32,929 bases of DNA from an uncultured Bacteroidales bacterium (GCA_946616385.1 CAMOIZ010000002.1:1-32929); one strand, 5' to 3'. Positions 1-9,506 are shown, counted from the stretch's first letter. A program made the numbers and translations. Notes: generated by a model from the sequence alone, not told the origin.

Positions 1-1271
1 GCGAACATGTTCTTCTTGTAGGCCTCCACACCGGGCTGGTTGAAAGGATTCACACCGAGCAGATATGCGGAAACGCCGCACGCGAACTCGAAGAAGTAGA
101 ATATGGCTCCGAGATTGTACTCGTCGATCTTCTCGACCGAAAGCTCGATCTGGGGCACACCGCCGTCGATATGGGCGAGTTTGGTGCCGAGAGCGGCCAT
201 CGCATTGCAGTGCTCGACATGCTGGCCTGCGAGATAATTGAGCTGGTCGAGATTCTGGGGATCGGTCCCTATCACTACGCTGCGCTGGGCTTTCTCGACC
301 TTCACCACGGTTTCGAACATCACGCGGTCACCCTCCTGAATGAACTGTCCTACAGAGTGGAGGTCGGTGGTATTGTTGACGGATGCAGGGAAAATACCCT
401 TCAGATCCTTGCCTTCGGATTCGCCGTAGAGCTGCTTCCACCATTCACCCAGATACTGGAACTTGGGATTGTAGTTCACCAGAACCTCAATCTTCTTTCC
501 GAGTCCGGTATAGAGAAGGTTGCGCATTGCGGCATACTCGACAGCGGCGTTCTTCTCCCCTTTCTTCAGGAGTTCGGCACGCTCGTCGGCAGCGCCCCTG
601 AGCATGGCACGGATGTCGAAACCGGCAAGCACTATGGGAAGGATTCCCACAGGGGTAAGCACGGAGAAACGTCCGCCCACGTTGTCGGGAACTATGAAGG
701 AACGGTATCCTTCCTGGGTAGCAAGGGTCTTGAGAGCGCCCTTCCTGGCATCGGTGATGGCCACGATACGTGCAGAAGCTTCTGCCTTGCCGTATTTATT
801 CTCGAGGTATTCTTTCACGATACGGAATGCTACCGCAGGTTCGGTGGTGGTTCCGGACTTGGAGATCACCACGCATGCTGCGTTGCTCTGCCCGACGAGA
901 TCCATAACTTCGGCGAGGTAATCTTCGCTGAGGTTGTTGCCGGCGAACACTACGCGGATCTGCCCCTCGGGATGCACGAACTGATGTGAAAGCGCCTCGA
1001 TTGCACAGCGGGCTCCGAGATAGCTGCCGCCGATGCCAATGACAACGGCGAGATTCACGCCACGGGCCTTCCAGTCATCGCGAACGGCCTCGCAGTCTGC
1101 TATCAGGGTTTCCGGGGTGTCAACAGGAAGAGTCTTCCAGCCGAGAAAATCGTTCCCGGCGCCTTTTTCGCTTTCGAGAACATCGAAGGCCTCGAGGGCC
1201 TTGCCCACATATTCTTTGTAATCGGATTCTTTAACGAAGGGGTTGCAGCCCTTCAAATCAACTTTAACCAT
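1..1271 (-). CDS. pgi: Glucose-6-phosphate isomerase (partial, C-terminus off the left edge)
   Basis: Interconverts glucose 6-phosphate and fructose 6-phosphate in the cytoplasm, in glycolysis and gluconeogenesis. The minus-strand reading frame is open from the ATG at 1271 to the window edge, about 423 codons. It starts MVKVDLKGCNPFV and contains the sugar-phosphate-binding stretch GIGGSYLGARCAIEAL, a KSGTTTEPAVAFR segment, and the PGI signature around DNVGGRFSVLTPVG. Near the edge it reads NPFNQPGVEAYKKNMFA, which is the C-terminal region of the family, so only a short tail is missing. A -7 box (TAAATTTG, minus strand, 1299-1292) lies 20 nt upstream of the ATG. The gene diverges from the glycerophosphodiesterase gene. 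The identification is secure; only the end is unseen. Confidence 0.96.
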   Translation of the reverse strand, partial: MVKVDLKGCNPFVKESDYKEYVGKALEAFDVLESEKGAGNDFLGWKTLPVDTPETLIADCEAVRDDWKARGVNLAVVIGIGGSYLGARCAIEALSHQFVHPEGQIRVVFAGNNLSEDYLAEVMDLVGQSNAACVVISKSGTTTEPAVAFRIVKEYLENKYGKAEASARIVAITDARKGALKTLATQEGYRSFIVPDNVGGRFSVLTPVGILPIVLAGFDIRAMLRGAADERAELLKKGEKNAAVEYAAMRNLLYTGLGKKIEVLVNYNPKFQYLGEWWKQLYGESEGKDLKGIFPASVNNTTDLHSVGQFIQEGDRVMFETVVKVEKAQRSVVIGTDPQNLDQLNYLAGQHVEHCNAMAALGTKLAHIDGGVPQIELSVEKIDEYNLGAIFYFFEFACGVSAYLLGVNPFNQPGVEAYKKNMF

Positions 1272-1291
1272 AATTCATTAGATTTGAGACG

Positions 1292-1299
1292 CAAATTTA
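1292..1299 (-). promoter_or_regulatory. -7 promoter box for pgi
   Basis: TAAATTTG on the minus strand matches the Bacteroidota consensus TAnnTTTG and lies 20 nt before the pgi start codon. No clear -33 TTTG was seen at the right distance. Confidence 0.6.
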
Positions 1300-1311
1300 C
1301 TAAAATCTTCC

Positions 1312-1319
1312 TATATTTG
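1312..1319 (+). promoter_or_regulatory. -7 promoter box placed almost on the start codon of the glycerophosphodiesterase gene
   Basis: TATATTTG is an exact TAnnTTTG match, and only five bases (1320-1324) separate it from the ATG at 1325. Transcription in this phylum normally starts several bases after the box, so the mRNA would have little or no leader. A GTG in frame at 1319 overlaps the box and is therefore an unlikely start. Confidence 0.7.
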
Positions 1320-1324
1320 TGATT

Positions 1325-2152
1325 ATGAAACTCAAAAACATCTCCGTCATCGCCGCAGCGGCGCTGCTGGCCTTGGCAGCCTGCGCCGGGGGCAAGTCCG
1401 GCTTTCCAAAAATCGATCAGGATGGAAAAACCGCTGTCGTAGCCCACAGAGGGTTCTGGAATTGCGAAGCTGCCGGGTTTGCAGAGAATTCGATCGCATC
1501 GCTCAAGGCCGCTCAGGACAACGGATTCTGGGGAAGCGAATTCGACGTTCACATCACCACCGACGACGTGATCCTTGTTTTTCACAACGATGAAATCGAC
1601 GGTGCACGCATCGACACATGCGAGGCTGCCACTTTCGCTGAACACCGCCTGGCAAATGGCGAAAAGGTTCCTACCATCGACGAATATCTCACCCAGGGCG
1701 AAAAATCCGACAAGACCGTCCTGGTGATTGAACTTAAACCGGAAATTACCATCGAGCGGGAGGACGCCCTGATCGACCTTAGCATCGAGGCCTTGAAATC
1801 CCACAATCTGCTTGATCCCTCGAGAGTCGTTTTCATCAGCTTCAGCAAATACATCTGCGACCGCATAGCCGCCGAGTATCCCGAATTCATCAATCAGTAT
1901 CTCGAAGGGGATTTCTCTCCTGAGGAACTTGCCGAATTCGGAATCAACGGTTTCGACTACAATTCAAAGGCCGTACTCAAAGATTCTACCATCGTAGATC
2001 GCGCGCACGCCCTCGGAATGAGCACAAACGTGTGGACCGTGAACAAGCCCGAGAAAATGCGCAAATTCATCGATTTAGGCATAGACGCCATCACCACCAA
2101 CGAGCCCCTTGTGCTCCGTGAGCTTCTTGGCGAAAAGGAATTCAAACTGTAA
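1325..2152 (+). CDS. Glycerophosphodiester phosphodiesterase family lipoprotein
   Basis: Predicted to hydrolyse glycerophosphodiesters to glycerol 3-phosphate plus an alcohol outside the inner membrane. The 275-residue product begins with a lipoprotein signal, a hydrophobic stretch ending LALAAC with C20 as the probable lipidated cysteine. The GDPD fold is marked by HRG at 41-43, EN at 54-55, E72 and D74 in SEFDVH, H87 in FHND and a later IELKPE segment; these correspond to the catalytic histidines and metal-binding acidic residues of the family. The C-terminal WTVNKPEKMRKFIDLGIDAITTNEP stretch is also typical. The gene is monocistronic, followed by a hairpin at 2170-2201. Its natural substrate cannot be read from the sequence. 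Confidence 0.92.
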   Translation: MKLKNISVIAAAALLALAACAGGKSGFPKIDQDGKTAVVAHRGFWNCEAAGFAENSIASLKAAQDNGFWGSEFDVHITTDDVILVFHNDEIDGARIDTCEAATFAEHRLANGEKVPTIDEYLTQGEKSDKTVLVIELKPEITIEREDALIDLSIEALKSHNLLDPSRVVFISFSKYICDRIAAEYPEFINQYLEGDFSPEELAEFGINGFDYNSKAVLKDSTIVDRAHALGMSTNVWTVNKPEKMRKFIDLGIDAITTNEPLVLRELLGEKEFKL

Positions 2153-2169
2153 CCAATTTCCTTTTTCTG

Positions 2170-2201
2170 ATAATCCGGCACCCGAAAGGATGCCGGATTA
2201 T
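2170..2201 (+). terminator. Stem-loop after the glycerophosphodiesterase gene
   Basis: A perfect 11-bp inverted repeat (arms 2170-2180 and 2191-2201, each containing TAATCCGGCA or its complement) encloses a 10-nt loop. It lies 17 nt after the stop codon. The following bases are only weakly T-rich (TTGCTATATTTG), so termination may be partial. It ends 3 nt before the next -7 box. Confidence 0.6.
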
Positions 2202-2204
2202 TGC

Positions 2205-2212
2205 TATATTTG
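2205..2212 (+). promoter_or_regulatory. -7 promoter box for the alpha-2-macroglobulin/pbpC operon
   Basis: TATATTTG, an exact TAnnTTTG match, lies 21 nt before the ATG at 2234. The -33 position is occupied by the preceding stem-loop instead of a TTTG. Confidence 0.65.
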
Positions 2213-2233
2213 CATAGTATAACACCCACAAGT

Positions 2234-5200
2234 ATGAAATCATTATTCCGCGCTTTCACATTTGCTATATGCATCATTCTATGCTTCTCTGAGTGCAAGA
2301 ACGCTTCAAAGGCGCCCGAAACCGACTTTGCCCCATACATTTCCGCTTACACGGGAGGGGTGATCTCAGAAGACGCCTCGATCAGAATCGACCTTGCCCG
2401 CGAAGTTCCGGAACAGGCCCGCACGACAGACGGACTCTTCTCTTTCTCCCCTTCCGTCAAGGGCTCCGTGAGATGGACAAGCCCCGCTTCTGTCATATTT
2501 TTTCCCGACCAGGGAGCCTTGACTCCAGGCAAGAACTACAAGGCCGTTTTCAATCTCGGGAAAGTTCTGGATGTGGAAAAGAAGTCCCTGAAGACCTTCA
2601 AATTCGGCTTTACCGTTAAAGGTGCCGATACGAAGGAGGTGTCCGAAAACGCTTCCGGAGAAATACCCGGAAACGGATTCCACATTTCGGCGGCGTACAT
2701 TTCCGGAACAGGAAATCCCCATATCGAAATCGTGTTCTCCGGCACACCGGCAAACGCATTGAAAAAGGGCCTCATCGAGCTTGAAGGTGCTTCCCGCTTC
2801 TACACGGAGCAGCAAGGTTCCGTGATAAACGTGTTTTACGAAGACGTCGGAAAGGATATCACGCTCAAAGTCTCGTCCAGTGTAAAGGATGCCTCCGGAG
2901 CCACTCTGGGTCAGGATTTCGTCAAGGTATTCCCTCTCGGAGATATTCCTCCGGCAGTTGAAATCGCCCTTCAGGGCCAGATTCTCCCGAATGAAGGAGA
3001 CCTTGTACTTCCTTTCCGCGCGGTCAACCTCGCCGCCGTCGAACTCCGCATAGTAAAGATATATCCGGGCAACGTGCTAATGTTCCTGCAAGACAACGAC
3101 CTCGGCGAAGAAGAGTACCTGCGCAGGGCCGGACGTCTTGTGTGCCATAAGGATATAGCACTGGATCCCAAATACGACCTGCATACCTGGAACAACTTCT
3201 CCATCGACCTTTCCGGTCTGCTCAGAAAGGATCCGGGCGCCATCTACCGCATAAGGCTCTCGTTCAGGGAGGATCAGTCGCTGTATGGCGGCAGGACTCC
3301 GGACAATGTCGTCAAGATGTCCGACGGCACTCCGGACGCAAAAGACGAAGCCATCTGGGATTCCGCCCAGCCGTGGTACTGGGACAACGACTACGACTGG
3401 AACAATTACAAGTATAAGGAACGCAACGACCCTACCAGGCCTTCCTATTTCATGGAGTCGTCCCGCTTCCCCGTTGCGCAGCTGCTGACCTCGGACCTGG
3501 GGCTCGTGGCCAAATACGCGGGAGGTGATAAAATCTGGGTGGGTGCCAACAATCTCATTACCGCCAAGCCGGCTGCAGGCGTGCAACTGACCGTATATGA
3601 TTTCCAGCTTCAGAAAATCGGCCAGGCAAGGACAGGTTCCGACGGCATGGTGGAGATTCCTGTTTCCCGCCGTCCCTTCGTTGTCACCGGCACATCCGGC
3701 AACTCTGTCACCTATCTTAAAGTCAACGACGGCAACGAAAAATCGCTGAGCCGCTTCGACACCGGAGGCGAAACCGTTGGACACGGTCTAAAGGCTTTCA
3801 TCTACGGGGAACGTGGCGTTTGGCGTCCGGGCGATACCTTGCATCTCACCATGATTCTTCAGTCGAAGGATGCCGAACTTCCCTCCGCCCATCCGGCCAC
3901 TCTCGAATTATACACTCCGGAAGGACAGTTCCACTCAAGACTGGTACGTCAGGGGCTGAACGGATTCTACGCATTCGATATCCCCACTTCCGCCGATGAT
4001 CCAACAGGATTCTGGAACGCATACGTGAAAGTTGGAGGAAGTTCATTCCACAAGACACTTCACATTGAAACGATCAAACCCAACCGCCTGAAAATCAATA
4101 TCGATTATGGTTCGGAACCTCTGGTTGCCGGAAGCACGGTGACAGTTCCCATTTCCGCTTCATGGCTGACCGGATCCCCGGCTTCCGGCCTGAAGGCAAG
4201 GGCGGTGATGACCCTGCGGAGGTCGTCCTCACAGCTGCGCGGATACGAGAAATACAGTTTCACGGTCCCCGGTGCTGAATTCACCTCAACCGAGACCAAA
4301 CTATTCGAAACCAAGCTGAATTCGGAAGGAAAAGCTTATGTGGGCTTACAGCTTCCTCCCGCAGCCAACGCCCCCGGCATGCTGAATGCCACCATCATGA
4401 CAGCGGTCCAGGAAGATGCCGGAGACGAAAGTTTCACCACCGCGACCGTTCCTTTCTCGCCATACACTGCATACGTCGGCGTCAGGATTCCGGATGAAGA
4501 TTATCTCGAAACCGACAAAGACCAGACTATTCGATTCGCCGTGGTCGGTCCGGACGGCAAGCGCATCTCCGGACACAAACTGGAATACCGCATCTTCAAG
4601 ACAGGCTGGAACTGGTGGCTGGAGAATTCCGCGACCGAACTCGATTCCTACGTAAACGGATCCTCGGTGCAGCTGGTATCCGGAGGCACCCTCGTTTCCG
4701 GCAACTCCGACGTCACCTGCACGGTGAGGGTGAATTATCCTGACTGGGGACGCTTCATCGTTATAGTAAAGGACCTCGACAGCGGTCATGTAAGCGGCAG
4801 AAGCTTCATCATAGACTGGCCTGAATACAGGGGCCGTGCAGACAGACGGGACCCCGAGAATCTCACGATGCTCACCTTCTCTACCGACAAATCTTCATAC
4901 AAGGTCGGTGAAAAGGCGACCGTATACCTCCCTGCCGCTCCCGGCGGACAGGCTCTCATATCGGTCGAGAATTCTACCAGAGTTCTTTCTTCTTCCTGGG
5001 TTTCAACCGGAGATACCGACCGTGCGTGGAGCATGCAGGTGACTGAAGACATGGCTCCTGACTTCTACATTCATGTGACTCTCGTGCAGCCGCGAGGAAA
5101 GGTCGCAAACGAGCTCCCCGTAAGGTTATATGGAGTTCAGCGTGTGTTGGTAGAGAATCCTCAGTCGCATCTGCATCCGGTGCTCGACATGCCCGGGGCC

Positions 5201-7354
5201 CTGCATCCGGAAGAGGAATTCACCCTGAGCGTGAGCGAGACTTCCGGACGCCCGATGACCTACACCCTCGCGATAGTAGACGAAGGCCTGCTCGATCTCA
5301 CCGCCTTCAAGACCCCGGATCCTTGGAAGGCCATGAACAAGGTGGAAGCGCTGGGCGTACGCACATGGGACATGTACGACAACGTGATAGGAATTCTGGG
5401 CGGACAATTTGCGAAGATTGCAGCAATCGGCGGCGACCAGGACAACATAGTCTCCGCCCGCAACGACAACCGCTTCAATCCCGTAGTCTACGTTCTCCCT
5501 CCCAGCCAGCTTGCCAAAGGCGCCAAGGCTAAACACAAGATCAAGCTTCCGATGTATGTCGGAAGCGTAAGGGTGATGCTTGTAGCCGGCCAGGGAAAGG
5601 CCTTCGGCAATGCCGAAAAGACCGTGCCCGTCACAGCACCTCTCATGATTCTGCCTACTGCTCCCCGCACATTGAGTCCCGGAGAGGAAATCCAGCTTCC
5701 CGTGAACGTGTTCGCGATGGAAGACGGCATCCGCTCCGCTGATGTGAGCGTAGACATCAAAGGTCCCGTGGAACTCACCGGCAATCGGAAGCAGACCATT
5801 ACATTCAACGGAAAGGGCGACCAGCTGGTGCGTTTCGCCCTGAAGGCGAATGGAGAAGGCACGGCGACCATTACCGTGAATGCTTCCGGCGCAGGTCACA
5901 AGGCTTATGAGACGGTCAGCATCCCCGTGGCGAATCCCAATCCGGTACGCGCTACTGTAACGCGCAGAGAACTTCCCGCAGGCGCGACAGCATCATTCAC
6001 TCCTGCAGGAACATCCTACCTCCAGCTTACGGCCTTCCCGGCTTTCGATGCAAGGGCTTTGTATCAGGAGATGCTCTCTTACCCCTACAATTGCTCCGAA
6101 CAACTTGCTGCACGCGGTCTTTCGTTCCTGCATCTGGCTTCATTCCTCGGAGAAAAACCCGATGCAGCGCAGATAGACGCCATTGTCCGGCAGCTCTATT
6201 CCAGGCAGAATGCCGACGGCGGCTTCGGCTACTGGAATGGAGGATCCAGCAATTCATGGGTCAGTTCAATGGCCGGACTCTTCCTTTCTGAAGCCGCAAA
6301 GTCGGGCTATACGGTCGACAGGACAGTCCTCCAGACATGGACCCGTTACCAGCAGAAACTGTCGAACGCATACAGGATAGCCGGAAATTCGGCATTCCCC
6401 CATCTGGACGAGGCATTCAGGCTTTATACCCTGGCCGCGGCCGGCTCCCCCTCGACCGCATCTATGAACAGACTGAAAGAAGACGATTCCATCGGCTACA
6501 GGGCAAAGTGGATGCTCGCTTCGGCCTACGCCCTTTGCGGCAAGAAGCAGGTTGCAAGCGACATGATCGCAAAGATCGACCGTTCCTTCGAGAACGGGAA
6601 TCCTTACAACATCACTTTCGGCACCTCGCTCCGCGACAAGTTCCTTGCCCTTGAAGCGATGGCTCTTACATCCAATCTTGCCGAAGCTATCCCCCTTGCC
6701 CAGGAACTCGTGTCGGAAAAAGACCTTTCAACACAGGAGACGGCATTCGCCGCAATAGCGTTCGACCGCCTGCGCAGCGAATTGTCCGCATCTTCGGTGA
6801 AGGCGACGGTCGGCGGCAGGCAGATCAGCGCCAAGGCACAGGTCTCTGTGCCCGTAGAAAGCAAGGTAGATGTGAAGAACACTTCGGACGGACCACTGTA
6901 TCTCACATTCGTAGATCTGGTCAAGGATCCTGCAGGGACTTCAGTTCCTGCCACGTCGAACGGACTCTCGCTAAGCGTGAGATACGAATCCGGCGGAAAG
7001 GTCATCAACGCATCGGAGTTGCGCCAGGGCATGCTGTTCACGGCTGTAGCCGAGGTGAAGAACCTTTCCAAAGTATCTGATTACGACATGCTTGCACTCT
7101 CGCTCAACATTCCTTCCGGCTGGGAAATACAGAATGAAAGACTTATGGGCGGAAGTGACGTTACCGCCGACATTCGCGATGACCGCTGCGACTGGTTCTT
7201 CTCGCTCGAAAAGGGTCGTAGCAAGGTATTCAGGCTCTCGCTTCGCGCAGCATACGAAGGTTCCTACATTCTTCCTTCGTCCAAGTGCAGCGCCATGTAC
7301 GAGCCCGAAATATCTGCCTGCACAGCGTCTTCCAATACGGAAGTCGTGCGATGA
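2234..7354 (+). CDS. Bacterial alpha-2-macroglobulin family protein with thioester motif (YfhM-like)
   Basis: The 1706-residue product is about the size of the E. coli homologue YfhM. Bacterial A2Ms are thought to trap attacking proteases at the periplasmic side of the membrane by an internal thioester. A hydrophobic N-terminus is followed by C21, but residue 20 is Glu, so the lipobox is not canonical and lipidation is uncertain. An MG2-type segment GERGVWRPGD lies near residue 525 and the A2M-type AIVDEGLLDLT segment near 1012. The thioester motif CSEQ is at 1287-1290 (bases 6092-6103) in PYNCSEQLAARG, followed by the alpha-helical thioester domain with NADGGFGYWNGG. I start at ATG 2234 because an earlier TTG in frame lies upstream of the promoter box. 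The gene overlaps pbpC by ATGA, the pairing also known in proteobacteria. Confidence 0.94.
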   Translation: MKSLFRAFTFAICIILCFSECKNASKAPETDFAPYISAYTGGVISEDASIRIDLAREVPEQARTTDGLFSFSPSVKGSVRWTSPASVIFFPDQGALTPGKNYKAVFNLGKVLDVEKKSLKTFKFGFTVKGADTKEVSENASGEIPGNGFHISAAYISGTGNPHIEIVFSGTPANALKKGLIELEGASRFYTEQQGSVINVFYEDVGKDITLKVSSSVKDASGATLGQDFVKVFPLGDIPPAVEIALQGQILPNEGDLVLPFRAVNLAAVELRIVKIYPGNVLMFLQDNDLGEEEYLRRAGRLVCHKDIALDPKYDLHTWNNFSIDLSGLLRKDPGAIYRIRLSFREDQSLYGGRTPDNVVKMSDGTPDAKDEAIWDSAQPWYWDNDYDWNNYKYKERNDPTRPSYFMESSRFPVAQLLTSDLGLVAKYAGGDKIWVGANNLITAKPAAGVQLTVYDFQLQKIGQARTGSDGMVEIPVSRRPFVVTGTSGNSVTYLKVNDGNEKSLSRFDTGGETVGHGLKAFIYGERGVWRPGDTLHLTMILQSKDAELPSAHPATLELYTPEGQFHSRLVRQGLNGFYAFDIPTSADDPTGFWNAYVKVGGSSFHKTLHIETIKPNRLKINIDYGSEPLVAGSTVTVPISASWLTGSPASGLKARAVMTLRRSSSQLRGYEKYSFTVPGAEFTSTETKLFETKLNSEGKAYVGLQLPPAANAPGMLNATIMTAVQEDAGDESFTTATVPFSPYTAYVGVRIPDEDYLETDKDQTIRFAVVGPDGKRISGHKLEYRIFKTGWNWWLENSATELDSYVNGSSVQLVSGGTLVSGNSDVTCTVRVNYPDWGRFIVIVKDLDSGHVSGRSFIIDWPEYRGRADRRDPENLTMLTFSTDKSSYKVGEKATVYLPAAPGGQALISVENSTRVLSSSWVSTGDTDRAWSMQVTEDMAPDFYIHVTLVQPRGKVANELPVRLYGVQRVLVENPQSHLHPVLDMPGALHPEEEFTLSVSETSGRPMTYTLAIVDEGLLDLTAFKTPDPWKAMNKVEALGVRTWDMYDNVIGILGGQFAKIAAIGGDQDNIVSARNDNRFNPVVYVLPPSQLAKGAKAKHKIKLPMYVGSVRVMLVAGQGKAFGNAEKTVPVTAPLMILPTAPRTLSPGEEIQLPVNVFAMEDGIRSADVSVDIKGPVELTGNRKQTITFNGKGDQLVRFALKANGEGTATITVNASGAGHKAYETVSIPVANPNPVRATVTRRELPAGATASFTPAGTSYLQLTAFPAFDARALYQEMLSYPYNCSEQLAARGLSFLHLASFLGEKPDAAQIDAIVRQLYSRQNADGGFGYWNGGSSNSWVSSMAGLFLSEAAKSGYTVDRTVLQTWTRYQQKLSNAYRIAGNSAFPHLDEAFRLYTLAAAGSPSTASMNRLKEDDSIGYRAKWMLASAYALCGKKQVASDMIAKIDRSFENGNPYNITFGTSLRDKFLALEAMALTSNLAEAIPLAQELVSEKDLSTQETAFAAIAFDRLRSELSASSVKATVGGRQISAKAQVSVPVESKVDVKNTSDGPLYLTFVDLVKDPAGTSVPATSNGLSLSVRYESGGKVINASELRQGMLFTAVAEVKNLSKVSDYDMLALSLNIPSGWEIQNERLMGGSDVTADIRDDRCDWFFSLEKGRSKVFRLSLRAAYEGSYILPSSKCSAMYEPEISACTASSNTEVVR

Positions 7355-9492
7355 AACACAGGCGGAGATGGCTGATTGCAGGGGGCGTCCTGTTGTTGGG
7401 GCTGATAATCGCCTCTCCCGGACGTCCCTTTGCAAGTGTGCCATACTCCACCGTGGTCACGGATTCGGAAGGGCAGCTGCTCGGAGCCAGGATAGCCTCC
7501 GACGGACAATGGCGTTTTCCCCCGTCGGACACCATCCCTGCAAGATTCAAGACCGCTCTTCTGCAATTTGAAGACAGGCATTTCTACTATCATCCAGGCG
7601 TGGATCCCTTTGCGCTTGTCCGCGCTCTGGCAGGCAATCTGAAGGCCGGGCATGTTACCAGCGGCGGAAGCACCATCACGATGCAGGTGATCCGCCTCTC
7701 GCGGGGAAGGGAACGTACAATCATGCAGAAGTGCATCGAATCGCTGCAGGCCGTGCTGCTGGAATGCCGGTATTCCAAAAAGAGGATTCTGGGCATGTAC
7801 TGCGCCCACGCCCCCTTCGGAGGCAATGTAGTAGGGCTTGAGGCGGCCGCCTGGCGGTATTTCGGCCGGCCGGCCGCGGAACTGTCCTGGGGAGAAGCCG
7901 CCACTCTGGCGGTACTGCCGAATTCCCCGGCATCGATCCACCCCGGCAAAAACAGGGACAAGCTTCTCGCAAAGCGGAACCGCCTTCTCCGGCGTCTTTG
8001 CGACAAGGGTTTCCTAAGCGAAGAAAGTTGCGCGCTGGCCATGGAAGAACCTTTGCCCGATGCCCCCCTTCCACTCCCCTCCCATGCCGCACATTTTGTA
8101 GCATCCGCACCCGAAGGTGTGCTCACACGCAGCAGCCTGAAACTCGACCTGCAGACTAAGGCGGAAGAAATCGCCCGGCGTCAAAGCGACGAACTGGCCC
8201 GGAACGGCATTGCCGACCTCTCCATAATCATTCTCGACAACAAAACAGGGCTCCCCGTGGCATGGTGCGGAAATGCATCCCCGGAAAGGAAAAGGCCGGG
8301 AGCGCAGGTAGACATCGCTTCATCGCCCAGGTCAACGGGCAGCATCCTCAAACCCTTCCTGTTCTGCGCAGCCCTTCAGGAAGGACTCATCCTGCCCGGG
8401 ACCCTGTTGAAAGACACTCCCGTGAGCCTGAACGGATTCTCTCCGCAGAACTTCGACCAGAAGTTCTATGGGGCGGTGCCGGCTTCGAAGGCTCTTTCGA
8501 GATCGCTGAACGTGCCCGCAGTGCACCTGTTACGTGAATACGGCGTCCCTCGCTTTCACACCCTGCTGCGCAATGCAGGCCTCACTACCCTCACGAAAGA
8601 CGCTTCATGGTATGGTCTGTCACTTATTCTCGGAGGCGCCGAAGCGACCCTCAAGGAAATCACCGGCCTATACTGTTCATTGGTACGGAGTTACACCGGT
8701 GCAATCGACTTCCCCATCAACGACAAGGTTGCCATCTGGTATACTTTTGAAGCCTTGAAAGACGTCAACCGGCCGGATGAATTGGATTGGCATCTGCTTC
8801 CTTCCCTGCGTAAAGCGGCATGGAAGACCGGAACTAGCTACGGGTTCCGCGATGCTTGGGCAGTAGGGATGACTCCCGATTATACCGTGGGAGTATGGGC
8901 CGGGAATGCGGAGGGGCAGGGCGTGCCCGGACTGACAGGCGCAAGCACCGCGGGCCCTGTCCTTTTCGACGTTTTCAACATGTTGCCGGCATCGCCGGAA
9001 TGGTTCGACGAGCCCGACGGCGGAATCTTTGCCGAGGTCTGCCCCGAATCCGGGCATCTTCGCGGGCCCGACTGCCCGTCCGGAACCGAAATGCTGCTTC
9101 CCGCCGCAGCCCTGGAAAGCGAGCCTTGCCCTTACCATGACGGCGGTGTTTTCGTCCTCCCTCCCGCAATGGAATGGTACTACAGGCAATATCATCCTGA
9201 ATATACCGTTCCGAAGACGGAAAAGAAACAGATGGAATTCATCTACCCCGAAAACGGCAGCATGCTGACCATTCCAAGGCAGCTGAACGGCGAAGTGGAA
9301 GGCATTGCATTCCAGCTTGCGGTACGCGACGCATCCGGACCTGTATGGTGGCATATGGATGGAGAATACGTGGGCGAAACCCGTTTCATGCACAGCCTGC
9401 GGCTGCTCCCGGGACCAGGCCGGCATACCATCGTTGCAGTAGACCCCGAAGGAAGCACGGCCTCGGTGCAGTTTACAGTGACTGATAATTGA
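7351..9492 (+). CDS. pbpC: Penicillin-binding protein 1C (bifunctional transglycosylase/transpeptidase)
   Basis: Polymerises glycan strands and may cross-link peptides during peptidoglycan assembly or repair, anchored in the inner membrane with its domains outside. The product has 713 residues. One N-terminal membrane segment (about 7-22) precedes the GT51 transglycosylase with catalytic-type E74 in FEDRHFYYHPG and GGSTITMQ at 105-112. The transpeptidase domain has all three motifs: S331-I-L-K334, S385-L-N387 and K492-T-G-T. A C-terminal beta domain (about 628-713, FIYPENGSML to the end) is the BiPBP_C module that distinguishes PBP1C from PBP1A and PBP1B. The ATG at 7351 overlaps the stop of the alpha-2-macroglobulin gene by 4 bp, so the two are probably translationally coupled. 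A possible joint role in wall repair after protease or antibiotic damage is inference. Confidence 0.95.
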   Translation: MKHRRRWLIAGGVLLLGLIIASPGRPFASVPYSTVVTDSEGQLLGARIASDGQWRFPPSDTIPARFKTALLQFEDRHFYYHPGVDPFALVRALAGNLKAGHVTSGGSTITMQVIRLSRGRERTIMQKCIESLQAVLLECRYSKKRILGMYCAHAPFGGNVVGLEAAAWRYFGRPAAELSWGEAATLAVLPNSPASIHPGKNRDKLLAKRNRLLRRLCDKGFLSEESCALAMEEPLPDAPLPLPSHAAHFVASAPEGVLTRSSLKLDLQTKAEEIARRQSDELARNGIADLSIIILDNKTGLPVAWCGNASPERKRPGAQVDIASSPRSTGSILKPFLFCAALQEGLILPGTLLKDTPVSLNGFSPQNFDQKFYGAVPASKALSRSLNVPAVHLLREYGVPRFHTLLRNAGLTTLTKDASWYGLSLILGGAEATLKEITGLYCSLVRSYTGAIDFPINDKVAIWYTFEALKDVNRPDELDWHLLPSLRKAAWKTGTSYGFRDAWAVGMTPDYTVGVWAGNAEGQGVPGLTGASTAGPVLFDVFNMLPASPEWFDEPDGGIFAEVCPESGHLRGPDCPSGTEMLLPAAALESEPCPYHDGGVFVLPPAMEWYYRQYHPEYTVPKTEKKQMEFIYPENGSMLTIPRQLNGEVEGIAFQLAVRDASGPVWWHMDGEYVGETRFMHSLRLLPGPGRHTIVAVDPEGSTASVQFTVTDN

Positions 9493-9493
9493 C

Positions 9494-9501
9494 TATATTT
9501 G
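9494..9501 (+). promoter_or_regulatory. -7 promoter box placed almost on the start codon of the GH106-like gene
   Basis: TATATTTG begins one base after the pbpC stop codon, and only five bases separate it from the ATG at 9507. The geometry is the same as at 1312-1325, which predicts a leaderless or near-leaderless transcript. Confidence 0.68.
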
Positions 9502-9506
9502 TAATA

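Noticed and set aside
171..989. Long open frame on the plus strand opposite pgi
   Set aside because: It is antisense to a secure pgi reading frame and its translation resembles no family; it arises from the codon bias of the real gene.
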